Assembly (NCBI GenBank): GCA_017306245.1
Contig: JAFKIY010000003.1
Coordinates: forward strand, 62,001-126,000
DNA from: Micrococcales bacterium
GTDB lineage: Bacteria; Actinomycetota; Actinomycetes; Actinomycetales; Microbacteriaceae
Reading direction: 5' to 3'
Length of the DNA stretch: 64,000 nt
The stretch's first letter is position 1. The number at the start of each line of letters is the position of its first letter. A model generated the notes under the pieces. It saw only the letters and a list, made by a program, of their open reading frames with translations. It did not search any database and was not told the DNA's origin. The position numbers were made by a program, and so were the translations under genes. Below, piece by piece: positions 11,166-19,621 of this stretch.

Positions 11166-12622
11166 TGAAACCCATCAGTCGACGGCAAGTCCTGGTGCTG
11201 GGTGGTCTTGGGACGGCGACCATTCTCACCGGTTGCACCGGCCTATTCTTGTCGGCGAATGGCGGATACGTTTCGAATATAGCCGAAAATTTTCTCGAAC
11301 CAGCAACGCTCAAAAGCGTCAACGGTGCGCTGCAGCTCAAGCTGACGTCGGCTGAAGGGCGAGTGCAAATCGCAGGTCGCCCGGCCACGATACTGAGCTA
11401 CAACGGTGGCGTTCCTGGCCCAACCTGGAAGGTGCAGCCAGGCGACACCGTGAAAGTCTCGGTGGAGAACCAGCTGAGCGAGCCCACGAATCTTCACGTG
11501 CACGGACTCCACGTTTCGCCCAGCGGAAACAGTGACAACGTTCTTGTGTCCATCGACCCGGGATCGTCGTTCGACTACGAATACCAGCTGCCCGAGGATC
11601 ATCCGCCCGGCGTGTATTGGTATCACCCCCACCATCACGGCAACGTCGCCACACAAGTGTTCGGGGGTCTGTATGGGGCCATCATCGTCGAAGATCCGAC
11701 TCCGATCCCCGTGTCTCGCGAGCGAGTTCTGGTGATCTCCGACATCACTCTTGACGCATCCGGGTCAATCCCCGGGTCAAGTGAGATGGACACCATGGTC
11801 GGGCGGGAAGGCAACCTGATCCTCGTCAACGGGCAAGCGCTGCCGACCATGGCGGCGTTGCCGGGTGAGCGTGAGCGCTGGCGGATCGTCAACGCGTGCG
11901 CGTCGCGCTACGTTCGACTTCGGCTGGATGGCCAGGAATTGCAACTCCTGGGGATTGACTCCGGGCGGTTCGCCGAGCCTCGTGATGTCACCGAGGTTGT
12001 TCTTGCTCCTGGTAATCGTGCGGATCTGCTGGTGACAACCGTAACTGGCACGGCAACACTTCAAACGTTGCCCGTTGACCGGGGAAGCGCGATGGGCATG
12101 ATGGGCGGAACGCGGGGCTCCTCCACGAGCGCGAACCTCGCAACGCTCGTTGTTGCAGGGACCCCGGCCACCGCGCTTGCAGGGGTGCCGATCCAACCTC
12201 GTCCTCGGGACTTGAGGGCGTCGGCCGTCGACGGCAGTCGTGAGTTGGTCTTCGCCATGGGGATGGGCGGGATGGGGATGGGCGGTGGAGGCTCCATGAT
12301 GTCCTTCACCGTTGATGGTAAAGAGTTCGACCCCACCAGGATCGACACGGTCGTTGAGGGCGGATCTGTTGAGGAGTGGACGCTGACCAACACCAGTCCG
12401 ATGGATCATCCGATTCATCTCCATGTCTGGCCGATGCAAATTGTTGAGCAAAACGGGTCGGCGGTGCAGGAGATCCTCTGGCAGGACGTCGTCAACGTGC
12501 CAGCCAACTCCAGAGTTCGGGTGCGGATCCCGTTCGACGACTTCACTGGCACGACCGTCTACCACTGCCACATCCTCGACCATGAGGACCTCGGGATGAT
12601 GGGGCTCATCAACGCCACCTAA
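11165..12622 (+). CDS. Multicopper oxidase, lipoprotein-type export signal
   Basis: A 485-residue three-cupredoxin oxidase, probably oxidising Cu(I) outside the cell. The N-terminus has a Tat-like SRRQ, a hydrophobic stretch and a lipobox LTGC with C24 as the lipidation site. Copper ligands are visible in HVHGLHV, YWYHPHHHG, HPIHLHVWPM and YHCHILDHEDLGMM (type 1 and trinuclear sites). Methionine-rich segments (MGMMGG, MGMGGMGMGGGG) resemble the copper-binding inserts of CueO-like enzymes. It sits in the CsoR operon and overlaps the SHOCT gene by one base. A fragment of a close paralogue occurs at about 21,090-21,210. Confidence 0.95.
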   Translation: MKPISRRQVLVLGGLGTATILTGCTGLFLSANGGYVSNIAENFLEPATLKSVNGALQLKLTSAEGRVQIAGRPATILSYNGGVPGPTWKVQPGDTVKVSVENQLSEPTNLHVHGLHVSPSGNSDNVLVSIDPGSSFDYEYQLPEDHPPGVYWYHPHHHGNVATQVFGGLYGAIIVEDPTPIPVSRERVLVISDITLDASGSIPGSSEMDTMVGREGNLILVNGQALPTMAALPGERERWRIVNACASRYVRLRLDGQELQLLGIDSGRFAEPRDVTEVVLAPGNRADLLVTTVTGTATLQTLPVDRGSAMGMMGGTRGSSTSANLATLVVAGTPATALAGVPIQPRPRDLRASAVDGSRELVFAMGMGGMGMGGGGSMMSFTVDGKEFDPTRIDTVVEGGSVEEWTLTNTSPMDHPIHLHVWPMQIVEQNGSAVQEILWQDVVNVPANSRVRVRIPFDDFTGTTVYHCHILDHEDLGMMGLINAT

Positions 12623-12667
12623 TACCAGTCGCCATCACCAATGGGGACAACAATGAAGGAGAAACAT

Positions 12668-13075
12668 ATGAACTACGCACACACCATCACCGTCGCGCTG
12701 CCGTATGAAGAAGCAGTCGCGAAGGTGCGAGAAGAGCTTGGAAACCAGGGGTTCGGCGTTCTGACCGAAATCGACGTTCACGCGACCTTTGAAACAAAAC
12801 TCGGCAGCGAAAGCGCCAACACCCTCGGCGACTATCTGATCCTGGGCGCGTGCAACCCGGTCCTGGCCGAACAAGCGCTCACCGCCGATCCCGACATGGG
12901 GCTGCTGCTCCCCTGCAACATTGTCATCCGACGAGAACCATCGGCAAAAGTCACCACCGTGCAGGCAATCAACGCACAGACCATGGCCCAGTTGAGCAAC
13001 GCCGCAGAAATTCAGAACGTCGCCGACCAGGCCGACGCACACCTGCTCGCGGCGCTCTCCGCGGTAGAAACCTGA
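12668..13075 (+). CDS. DUF302 family protein
   Basis: A 135-residue soluble protein of the DUF302 family (YEEAVAKVREELGNQGFGVLTEID near the N-terminus, PCNIVIRRE in the middle). The role of DUF302 proteins is unknown. The family often sits beside copper or thiol genes, as here where it is last in the CsoR operon. I place the start at 12,668 because AAGGAG lies 6 nt upstream; a frame from 12,641 is open but without a good ribosome site. Confidence 0.88.
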   Translation: MNYAHTITVALPYEEAVAKVREELGNQGFGVLTEIDVHATFETKLGSESANTLGDYLILGACNPVLAEQALTADPDMGLLLPCNIVIRREPSAKVTTVQAINAQTMAQLSNAAEIQNVADQADAHLLAALSAVET

Positions 13076-13215
13076 ATTCGGCGACAGTTCATCGCACCAA
13101 ACTCACGGGACCAAATCCTCTATGCGACCCGGTATTCGGATACCTATGTTGGATTCACGGGCCATAACTTAGCTCGACCTTACCGAAGCGGTAACTACAG
13201 AAAGAGGAGTTCGCA

Positions 13216-13467
13216 ATGATGTTCTGGGGTGGAAATGATATCGGTGGATGGGGTTACGCCATCATGGTGATCAGCATGGTTTTGTTCTGGGGCGCAGTAA
13301 TCCTTGGCATTGTCCTGCTGGCGCGCGCTGTTGGAGGGAAGCCACAGAACCGGGGCGAGTTGCCGATGTCGGGGAACGCTGAGGGCACGCTCGCCCAACG
13401 ATTTGCCCGTGGCGAAATTGATGAAGCCGAGTATCGTGCTCGTCTGGCAACCCTCCGGGAGCGGTAG
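13216..13467 (+). CDS. Small SHOCT-domain membrane protein
   Basis: An 83-residue protein: a Gly/Trp-rich N-terminus (FWGGNDIGGWG), one membrane helix at about residues 14-38, a polar linker, and a C-terminal SHOCT motif (LAQRFARGEIDEAEYRARL). A good ribosome site (AAGAGGAG) precedes the start. It follows the copper operon after a gap of 140 bp and may have its own promoter. It is a paralogue of the proteins at 10,917 and 17,271. Function unknown. Confidence 0.85.
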   Translation: MMFWGGNDIGGWGYAIMVISMVLFWGAVILGIVLLARAVGGKPQNRGELPMSGNAEGTLAQRFARGEIDEAEYRARLATLRER

Positions 13468-13545
13468 AGATCGATCCCTTCGCACAAAATCTGTGCCAAC
13501 GCGGGTAGATCTGACTGCCGTCAGTGTGTCGGGCAGATCCGCAGG

Positions 13546-14688
13546 GTGATCATGGATGAATACGATGTGATTGTGGTGGGGGCTGGCCCTGGCGGTTCTG
13601 CCGCCGCCGTGAGCGCGCTCCGATCCCGGCCCGGTTCTCGGATTCTTCTCCTCGATCGGGCACCGATTGGTCGTGACAAGATTTGCGGCGATGGGCTCGG
13701 CCCCGGCGTTGCCGTGGAACTGGCCGCCCTGGGGATCGGCGACATTCTTCGACCCGAGGAACGTCGGTCCAGTTTTGAACTTGTTTCGCCCTCCGGTACG
13801 TCCATGGTTGGTGTCGCGTCGAAACCGGGTTATGTCATCCCGAGAGCGCAACTGGATTGTCGCCTCCTGTCGGCAGCGATTTCTGTCGGAACGACTTTTC
13901 GTCAGCACGTGGTGCGGAAGGTCCGACAGGATGAGACGGGTGTCGTGGTGGACGGTCGGTTCAAAGCACCGGTCCTGATCGGGGCGGATGGGGTCAATGG
14001 GGTGGTGCGCCGAGCGGTGGGCCAGCCACCTAATCGCGCCCCGCATCTCGCGCTGGCAGTGCGGGGATATACCGAAGCACCGAAAGGTTGTGACCAACTT
14101 TTCATTCGATGGGACCCAACTCCCGGCAACGGGCTGGGCTACGCTTGGGCATTCCCCACCGCCGATGGCAGGGTGAATGTCGGGTACGGGTCGGCCTCGT
14201 TCTCGAAATCGAAGACGCAGCTGGCCGAACGTGCCGCCGAACTGTTGCCAGAATTCGACGTACCGTCAACGCAGCTGACCGGTCACCTATTGCCGCTGTC
14301 CACGCGGATGCCGCGCACCGTAGTTGGCCGGGTGATGCTGGTTGGCGATGCGGCCAGTCTGGTGAATCCGCTGGCTGGTGAAGGAGTATTTTACGCCATG
14401 GCTTCGGGTGCTATCGCTGGTCGCGTGTCGGGGGAGCACTATGCAGGACGCCGCTACGCTCGCGCTTGGAAGACGCGATTTGGGCGTCAACACCGTCAGC
14501 TTCATGTGATGTCACTGTTTCTGGCGCATCCCTACGCGATTGAAGCGGTGGTCCGCGCAGGTTGTCGGGATGAACGCGTCTTTCACCGGCTGCTCAACAT
14601 CGGCCTTGGTGACGGAACATTTCGGTTAGGTGACGTGATCCGGCTCATGGCTACTCTTGGTTGGCGAACTGCCCCGACTCGGGAATGA
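13546..14688 (+). CDS. Geranylgeranyl-reductase-family FAD oxidoreductase
   Basis: A 380-residue flavoprotein with the N-terminal dinucleotide motif VVGAGPGGSAAA, the family signature DKICGDGLGPG and the C-terminal FAD motif VMLVGDAASLVNPLAGEG. The family reduces isoprenoid double bonds (geranylgeranyl groups, menaquinone tails) or related substrates. A GTG at 13,546 and an ATG at 13,552 are both possible starts. It ends 32 bp from the convergent kinase gene. Its presence in a metal-resistance island is unexpected. Altering quinone saturation for the respiratory chain is one possible role, but this is inference. Confidence 0.85.
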   Translation: MIMDEYDVIVVGAGPGGSAAAVSALRSRPGSRILLLDRAPIGRDKICGDGLGPGVAVELAALGIGDILRPEERRSSFELVSPSGTSMVGVASKPGYVIPRAQLDCRLLSAAISVGTTFRQHVVRKVRQDETGVVVDGRFKAPVLIGADGVNGVVRRAVGQPPNRAPHLALAVRGYTEAPKGCDQLFIRWDPTPGNGLGYAWAFPTADGRVNVGYGSASFSKSKTQLAERAAELLPEFDVPSTQLTGHLLPLSTRMPRTVVGRVMLVGDAASLVNPLAGEGVFYAMASGAIAGRVSGEHYAGRRYARAWKTRFGRQHRQLHVMSLFLAHPYAIEAVVRAGCRDERVFHRLLNIGLGDGTFRLGDVIRLMATLGWRTAPTRE

Positions 14689-14720
14689 GCCTAAAGCCAA
14701 ACCGTCGCTTCCGAGGAGTT

Positions 14721-15839
14721 CTACGTGCGTTTTGGTTCCGTGGGGAGCGTGATTGTGAAACTGGACCCCGCCCCGAATCCGGCACTGTGCGCCGTGATTC
14801 GGCCACCGTGCGCCTCGACCAGCGCCCGCGTGATGGCCAAGCCGATGCCGCTGCCACCCCGAGATCGTGATCGGCTGGAGTCGACACGGTAAAACCGTTC
14901 GAAGACACGTGGCAGGTGCTCGGCCGCGATGCCTTCACCGGTGTCGGTGACTGTCAGATGGGCTGTGTCGTTGCTGCATTCCGCGCTCAGGGTCACCTGG
15001 CCACCGGCCGCGGTGTGGCGGAGCGCATTCTCCAGCAGGTTGGCCAGGGCCTCTTGCAGTCGGTCCGGGTCGGCCATCACGTCGCAGTCGTGCGAAGCGT
15101 CGCAGGTCAGGGTCACACCGTGCTCCTGGAAGGATCTGGCTGCTGAGGCATTGGCGATGGTGAGGATGTCCTGTACCCCAACTCTTTTCAGCCGGAGGTC
15201 GTATTGGCGTTCCTCGATGACAGAGACGCGGGCGATGTCGCCGACGAGTCGCTCCACGCGGCTCAGTTCGGCCTCGATCAAGGTGTAGGTCTCCTGGTCC
15301 GCGACCATTACACCGTCGGCTAGCGCCTCGTGGTATCCGCGGATTGTCGTCAGTGGAGTTCGGAGTTCGTGGGCCAGGTCGCGCAGGATCTCCGCTCGTG
15401 TTCGTTCGGTCGCTGCGAGCTCGCGGGCCATCCGGTTGAACGCATGACCGACCACGTCGAATTCGATCCCGAGCCCGGACTTGGTCACTCGGGCGGCGTA
15501 GTGACCGTCGGCGATGTCCGAGGCCGCCTGCGCCATGGCCTTGATGGGGTCCACCACCCGGCGGGTGACATACCAGCTGACCGCCAGTCCTGTGAGGGTG
15601 GCCACTAGGATGCCGATCAACAGAGAGGTCAGTGTCGCGCGGGCGAAGGCGATTTGCAGGTGTCTCTCCAGATTTTCGGGAATGGGTCCGACAGTCTGGT
15701 CGATGTGGGCACTAAACAACCCTGGTGCCAGCCACAACGCTACTGCCAGCAGGGTGACGCCTCCGGCCAGGATGACAAGCCCTTGGGCCATCAGCAGCTT
15801 GGGTCCGAAGCCTGCTGCGGGGTGCTGTTTGCCGCGCAT
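14721..15839 (-). CDS. Sensor histidine kinase, HAMP-containing
   Basis: A 372-residue kinase: membrane helix near residues 15-38, a short extracytoplasmic part, a second helix near 70-92, a HAMP linker, the H-box RDLAHELRTPLTTIRGYHE, the N-box DRLQEALANLLENALRHT, and ATP-lid motifs DTGEGI and GGSGIGLAI. The small sensor loop suggests detection of a membrane or periplasmic signal such as copper or envelope stress. The start shares one base with the regulator stop (TGATG). It is the last gene of a four-gene overlapping leftward operon. Confidence 0.93.
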   Translation of the reverse strand: MRGKQHPAAGFGPKLLMAQGLVILAGGVTLLAVALWLAPGLFSAHIDQTVGPIPENLERHLQIAFARATLTSLLIGILVATLTGLAVSWYVTRRVVDPIKAMAQAASDIADGHYAARVTKSGLGIEFDVVGHAFNRMARELAATERTRAEILRDLAHELRTPLTTIRGYHEALADGVMVADQETYTLIEAELSRVERLVGDIARVSVIEERQYDLRLKRVGVQDILTIANASAARSFQEHGVTLTCDASHDCDVMADPDRLQEALANLLENALRHTAAGGQVTLSAECSNDTAHLTVTDTGEGIAAEHLPRVFERFYRVDSSRSRSRGGSGIGLAITRALVEAHGGRITAHSAGFGAGSSFTITLPTEPKRT

Positions 15840-16576
15840 CAGCCCATCCCCATCCGGTAGCCGACCCCCCGAACCGTGCGGATGTAGCGTGGGGTACGCG
15901 GATCATCCCCGAGCTTGCGGCGCAGGTTGGCCACATGAACCTCGACCACATGATCGTCACCAAACCAGTCCCCGCCCCAGACCTCCTCAAGCAGGAGGCG
16001 CCGCGCGAAGACCCTGCGCGGGTGGGACGACAACACCTCCAGTAGGTCGAACTCGGTGCGGGTCAGTTCGAGCAGCTTGCTATCCAGCTGCACCTCCCGA
16101 GCCACCGGATCGATCTTCAAGGCACCGAACGGACGGATCGTCTCCATACCGGGTTCCTCTGTGCGGGGGCGGCGCAGCATTGCACGAATCCGCGCAACAA
16201 GTTCTCGCGGAGAAAAAGGCTTGCCGATGTAGTCATCGGCGCCCACCGACAGGCCGATTAAACGGTCGATCTCCTCGATTCGGGCGGTGAGCATGACGAC
16301 GTAGGCGTCAGAAAAGGTGCGGATCCGGCGACAGACCTCGATCCCGTCCATGCCCGGTAGCATCAGATCGAGCACGACGACGTCTGGCCGCAGGGACCGG
16401 GTCAGATCCACACCTGTCGTGCCGTCTCCTGCGACATCGACGACGAAGCCCTCCCGTTCCAAATAGCTCACAACCAACCGGGAGATGGACGGGTCGTCCT
16501 CCACCACCAAAACCCGCACCCCCGTCGCGAGCGGGTCCTGGTGGGCGGAGTCGTGAGGCCGGGTTGAGCTACTCAC
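15839..16576 (-). CDS. OmpR/PhoB-type response regulator
   Basis: A 245-residue regulator with receiver domain (acidic pocket VVEDDPS, phospho-Asp in VVVLDLMLPGMDG, Lys in IGKPFSPRELVARI) and a C-terminal winged helix (LTRTEFDLLEVLSSHPRRVFARRLLLEEVWG, YIRTVRGVGYRMG). The start is GTG and overlaps the PepSY stop by 4 nt. It pairs with the kinase directly downstream. Targets are not visible; regulation of its own operon and of the copper genes is a guess from position. Confidence 0.94.
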   Translation of the reverse strand: MSSSTRPHDSAHQDPLATGVRVLVVEDDPSISRLVVSYLEREGFVVDVAGDGTTGVDLTRSLRPDVVVLDLMLPGMDGIEVCRRIRTFSDAYVVMLTARIEEIDRLIGLSVGADDYIGKPFSPRELVARIRAMLRRPRTEEPGMETIRPFGALKIDPVAREVQLDSKLLELTRTEFDLLEVLSSHPRRVFARRLLLEEVWGGDWFGDDHVVEVHVANLRRKLGDDPRTPRYIRTVRGVGYRMGMG

Positions 16577-17274
16577 GAATGCTCCGACATCTCCACGAAA
16601 TCACCGTGCCAGGAGTGGTACCAGACGTCACCGGTGACAGCGTGAACAGAAAGCATTCCGGTGATGTCACCGTTGCGCACGGTGTGCAACGTGTAATAAC
16701 CGGGGAACTGAACCGGGTCATCGGAGGTGAGCCCGTCCCCGCGGTCCGCCAGCCAGCGATCGGCGATCTGCTGGGCTTGGGTGGTGCTGATATCCACCTC
16801 CGTGCCACTATTTCGGCCCATCATTCCGAACCGGGTGTTCCACATCGTTGCCGGACCCATCTCAAGCCGCACCGCCCCGGAGCGGCTGTCGACGAGTACC
16901 TCGGTGGCCTTGGAACCGTCGGAGTTCTGGAGGTCGGCGTAGTAGTGGTTCTCGAACCGCATCACCTCACCCACCTCCAGTCCGGGCTGCAGGGCCTCCG
17001 CAAAGCCTGCGGCACGCTCCCTCGCTTGATTCAAGTCGTTGACCGGTTCGGCGTCTCCGTCCACCCGGCCGTATCCGCCCATCATCCCTTGGTAGCCGGT
17101 ACCGCCCATCATCCCACTTTCGCCCCAATTGGAGCCCGAACCCCAGCCGGAAGATAATTGCTGGGTGACCAGCCAGCCCCCTGAGATCAGCAGTGCGACC
17201 AGCGCAATAGCGGGCACCCACCATCCACGAAACCAACTGCCTCTGTTCTGTGTGATTGCCATGAGAGACCTCAC
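16573..17274 (-). CDS. PepSY-type membrane-anchored protein
   Basis: A 233-residue protein with one N-terminal membrane helix (VPAIALVALLISGGWLVTQ), a Gly/Met/Trp/Ser-rich stretch (SGMMGGTGYQGMMGGYG) that could bind copper, and then a PepSY-like region (ENHYYADLQNSDGSKATEVLVDSRSGAVRLEM). It is probably extracytoplasmic and might modulate the kinase encoded in the same operon. GTG at 17,274 overlaps the SHOCT stop; an ATG at 17,262 is the alternative start. Confidence 0.8.
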   Translation of the reverse strand: MRSLMAITQNRGSWFRGWWVPAIALVALLISGGWLVTQQLSSGWGSGSNWGESGMMGGTGYQGMMGGYGRVDGDAEPVNDLNQARERAAGFAEALQPGLEVGEVMRFENHYYADLQNSDGSKATEVLVDSRSGAVRLEMGPATMWNTRFGMMGRNSGTEVDISTTQAQQIADRWLADRGDGLTSDDPVQFPGYYTLHTVRNGDITGMLSVHAVTGDVWYHSWHGDFVEMSEHS

Positions 17275-17546
17275 TTCTCCATGCTGTGCGGCGAACGTCC
17301 TGAGCGCAGGACTTCACGCATGCGGTGGTAGGTGGTCTCGTCGATTTCGCCAGCTGCGAAACGCCTATCCAGCGCCTGATCCGCGCTCTCCTGCCATCCG
17401 CTGTCCCCGCGAGGCTCCCGCTGACTGCTTCCAGGGCTGAAGGCCCGCGTCACCAGCCAGACGATCAGGACCAGCAGTGCGACCCAGAAGACCGCCATGG
17501 CAATCCAACCGCCCAAACCCATTCCCCATCCAAATCCCATCATCAT
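17271..17546 (-). CDS. Small SHOCT-domain membrane protein, first gene of PepSY-RR-HK operon
   Basis: A 91-residue protein with a Met/Gly-rich N-terminus (MMMGFGWGMGLGGW), one membrane helix and a C-terminal SHOCT motif (LDRRFAAGEIDETTYHRMREV). It overlaps the PepSY gene by 4 nt. It is the third SHOCT protein within 7 kb. All three are tied to copper or envelope-sensing genes, which suggests a common role in membrane stress or metal handling. The function remains unknown. Confidence 0.85.
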   Translation of the reverse strand: MMMGFGWGMGLGGWIAMAVFWVALLVLIVWLVTRAFSPGSSQREPRGDSGWQESADQALDRRFAAGEIDETTYHRMREVLRSGRSPHSMEK

Positions 17547-17808
17547 GAACTCCTCTCGTTTCGGTTCCTCATTCTGATAACCCCATCCTCCGACACGACC
17601 CTCAGGGCACTGACCGGCCTTTCCTCAAGATACGGTCAAGACTGATCAGTGGTCTTAACCCGGTTTGATGAACACTTCACACGAGAGAACGTTCACGAGC
17701 GGAATCAAGGGTTGCGAGTTCACCCCTGAGCACAAGAGAAAGCAGGAAGCTGGCCATTGTGAGCGCACCACGGTCTGCCAAGGTTTGGCCCAATCTTGGC
17801 GGGTGGGG
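17547..17808. other. Gene-free stretch upstream of SHOCT operon
   Basis: About 260 bases that should contain the promoter of the leftward SHOCT-PepSY-RR-HK operon. The stretch also forms the left edge of the scarred region. I see no gene, operator or repeat I can support. Confidence 0.4.
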
Positions 17809-18535
17809 TCAGCCCGCAGGCGACGGGTCTACAATTTCGCTCCCGCTGGTGCCAAGCTCTGGATCCGGATCAGTACGATCACTTTCTGTCGCCTCTGTTC
17901 GCGCCCAATGAGGCCACCGTCGGCGTGCGAGGCTGACCCGCCCACTGCTAAACATGGCGCGGGCGATGCCTCGATGGGTCCGCAGGAGTCCACTTCCGGC
18001 CAGAATGTGGATGCCCGCATATACGAGCAACATAGCGGTGGCAAAAATATGTATGCGCACCGCCCAAGCGAGCAGCACCCGTGTGCTTGGCGGGATCAGG
18101 TAGAGGGCGAGGCCGCTGACCACTAAGTAGCACAAGCGAGATACCGAGCCCCAGGAAGATAACCCTTTGCGCCGGATCAAAGCGACCCTCGTGATGCGGA
18201 GGCCAGGGTCGCCTGGGATGAAGAGAGAAACGCAGAAACGCCAACGGCCAACGGGTGTCAGTGCGATCAAATTTGCCCACGTCCCGCACCAGACCTCGCG
18301 CCCTGGCTGGCATCAACGGCGGCAAGAACGCAAAGGCGGCACTAAATACGAGCCCAACCAGCGTGTGCGTGGTGTCGAAGACCAGGTGCCCTCCAAGTAG
18401 TGATGTCATCGGATCCGGGATCAAACCTGCCAACCCAAATCCGCTCACAACGAGCGCCATGATGAGGATGGCCGCACCCAAGCGAATGAGGCGGGCGCCC
18501 CTATCGTGTCTGAGCATCAGGCGCTCGCCCGTCAT
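17809..18535 (-). pseudogene. Frameshifted cytochrome b-like membrane protein (decayed copy)
   Basis: A second, broken copy of the protein encoded at 27,569-28,306. The N-terminal half (LGAAILIMALVVSGFGLAGL, GGHLVFDTTHTL, FLGLGISLVLL) is in one frame. The rest (LVVSGLALYLIPPSTRVLLA, VRIHIFATAMLLVYAGIHIL) is in another. Compared with the intact copy, the sequence gains one base near 18,124-18,128 (CACTAAGTAGC here, CACGAGTAGC there). The His pattern of a haem-binding four-helix b-type cytochrome is otherwise kept. A sequencing error is possible, but the neighbouring truncated gene supports real decay. Confidence 0.8.
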
Positions 18536-18536
18536 G

Positions 18537-18749
18537 TCAGCGGACGACGAACGAGACAGTCTGTGCTGGCAGCAGCGCCTGATGGCTTGGGCCGGCAAGC
18601 TCGACCACAACGGTGTGGTCACCCTGTGACAGCTGCAGGCTGAACTCGGGAGTTTGATAGACCCCAAGCGGCTGCACGGGATTTGTCAAGGTGAATGAGG
18701 TCAGCGTGAGAGGAACAGGCGATGAGGAATGAGTCGCCCTGACCTTCAT
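18537..18749 (-). pseudogene. Chimeric remnant: DUF6153-like N-terminus joined to secreted-protein C-terminus
   Basis: A 70-residue frame. The last 40 or so residues (LSQGDHTVVVELAGPSHQAL and following) are nearly identical to the C-terminus of the secreted protein at 28,308-28,748. The first ten (MKVRATHSSS) and the DNA upstream match the start of the DUF6153 gene at 32,165-32,623 (MNVRATHSSS). The membrane anchor and most of the ectodomain of the secreted protein are missing. This looks like a deletion that fused two unrelated genes. It is probably not functional, although the frame is open. Confidence 0.75.
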
Positions 18750-18960
18750 CTCACCAACCTTTCATGGAACCCGCACCGGACAGTACTCTAGTTCACGGAA
18801 AGCCGACTCTCCCTGGGAAATACGGCTCGTCGGGAGTGCTGATTCTGACGATTATTCGCCTGGTTGACACCGTGTGCTTTTGGAACACTCGTGGACCTGC
18901 GCCGATGTCGCGAGCATGTTCCCGAACCGCCGATTTTTAGTTCAACTTTACGGGCAGAAT

Positions 18961-19347
18961 TTAGGCGTCTGCGAGCGAGTACCCGGCCTCGTCGATTGCA
19001 GCGCGAACGGCTTCGAGGTCGAGAGCGCTCTGGCTTGCGACGGTAACCCGCGATACGCCTCCGGCGTTCAGATCCACCTCGACCGACTCGACCCCGTCAA
19101 GGGTGCCGACTTCCTCGGAGACACTCGACACGCAGTGCCCACAGGTCATCCCCGTCACAGCGAACTCGGTTGTGATCAACGGTGACTCGTTTGATCCCTG
19201 AGTATGAGTGTGTGAGTGCGTCTCGCTATGCGTGTGAGTATCGCCTTGCCCGCAGGAACACCCGCCACCATCGTGGCCTCCACACCCGCAGGCGCTGTTC
19301 GTGTTTACGGCCAACGGGAGTTTGCTGAGCGAGTGGTTGTCGTGCAT
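18961..19347 (-). CDS. HMA-domain metal-binding protein with His/Cys-rich N-terminus
   Basis: A 128-residue cytoplasmic protein. The C-terminal 70 residues are a heavy-metal-associated domain with the ligand motif GMTCGHCVSSV and the usual ferredoxin-like fold pattern. The N-terminus adds a Cys/Gly cluster (CGCGGHDGGGCSCGQG) and a His/Thr repeat (THTHSETHSHTHTQ), both capable of metal binding. It may act as a copper chaperone or store. It lacks a signal peptide. It stands alone next to an insertion sequence, so its original operon may have been disrupted. Confidence 0.9.
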   Translation of the reverse strand: MHDNHSLSKLPLAVNTNSACGCGGHDGGGCSCGQGDTHTHSETHSHTHTQGSNESPLITTEFAVTGMTCGHCVSSVSEEVGTLDGVESVEVDLNAGGVSRVTVASQSALDLEAVRAAIDEAGYSLADA

Positions 19348-19419
19348 GTGTATTGTTTCCTTGCTATTGATGGATTCTGGTTACGAGCGGGCAAGACGCG
19401 CGATGGCCCCTGATGCTTG

Positions 19420-19602
19420 CTAAAACGTGGCCAAAGCAGCATCGCCACCCTCACCGGTGACATTCGTGACGCAGTGTGTGGGGTGACCATCGACGAGCTG
19501 CAAGGCGATGTCTTGCGGTGACTCACCAACAAAATCTGCGTCATATTCTCCTGGACTTGTGTGCGCCAACTCGGGGCCCATATTACCTCTCCGGGGTATC
19601 AT
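19420..19602 (-). CDS. Small ORF upstream of HMA gene, unrecognised
   Basis: A 60-residue frame starting MIPRRGNMGPELAHTSPG. I do not recognise a domain. What supports it is a strong ribosome site, GAGGAGGTG, 4 nt before the ATG and the same direction as the HMA gene 72 bp downstream. Its 5' side is cut by the insertion sequence. Against it: the start region contains an imperfect palindrome (ATTACCTCTCCGGGGTAT, 19,582-19,599) resembling a CsoR operator, so the segment might be a promoter/leader. Confidence 0.3.
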   Translation of the reverse strand: MIPRRGNMGPELAHTSPGEYDADFVGESPQDIALQLVDGHPTHCVTNVTGEGGDAALATF

Positions 19603-19621
19603 TTTCACCTCCTCGACAAGA

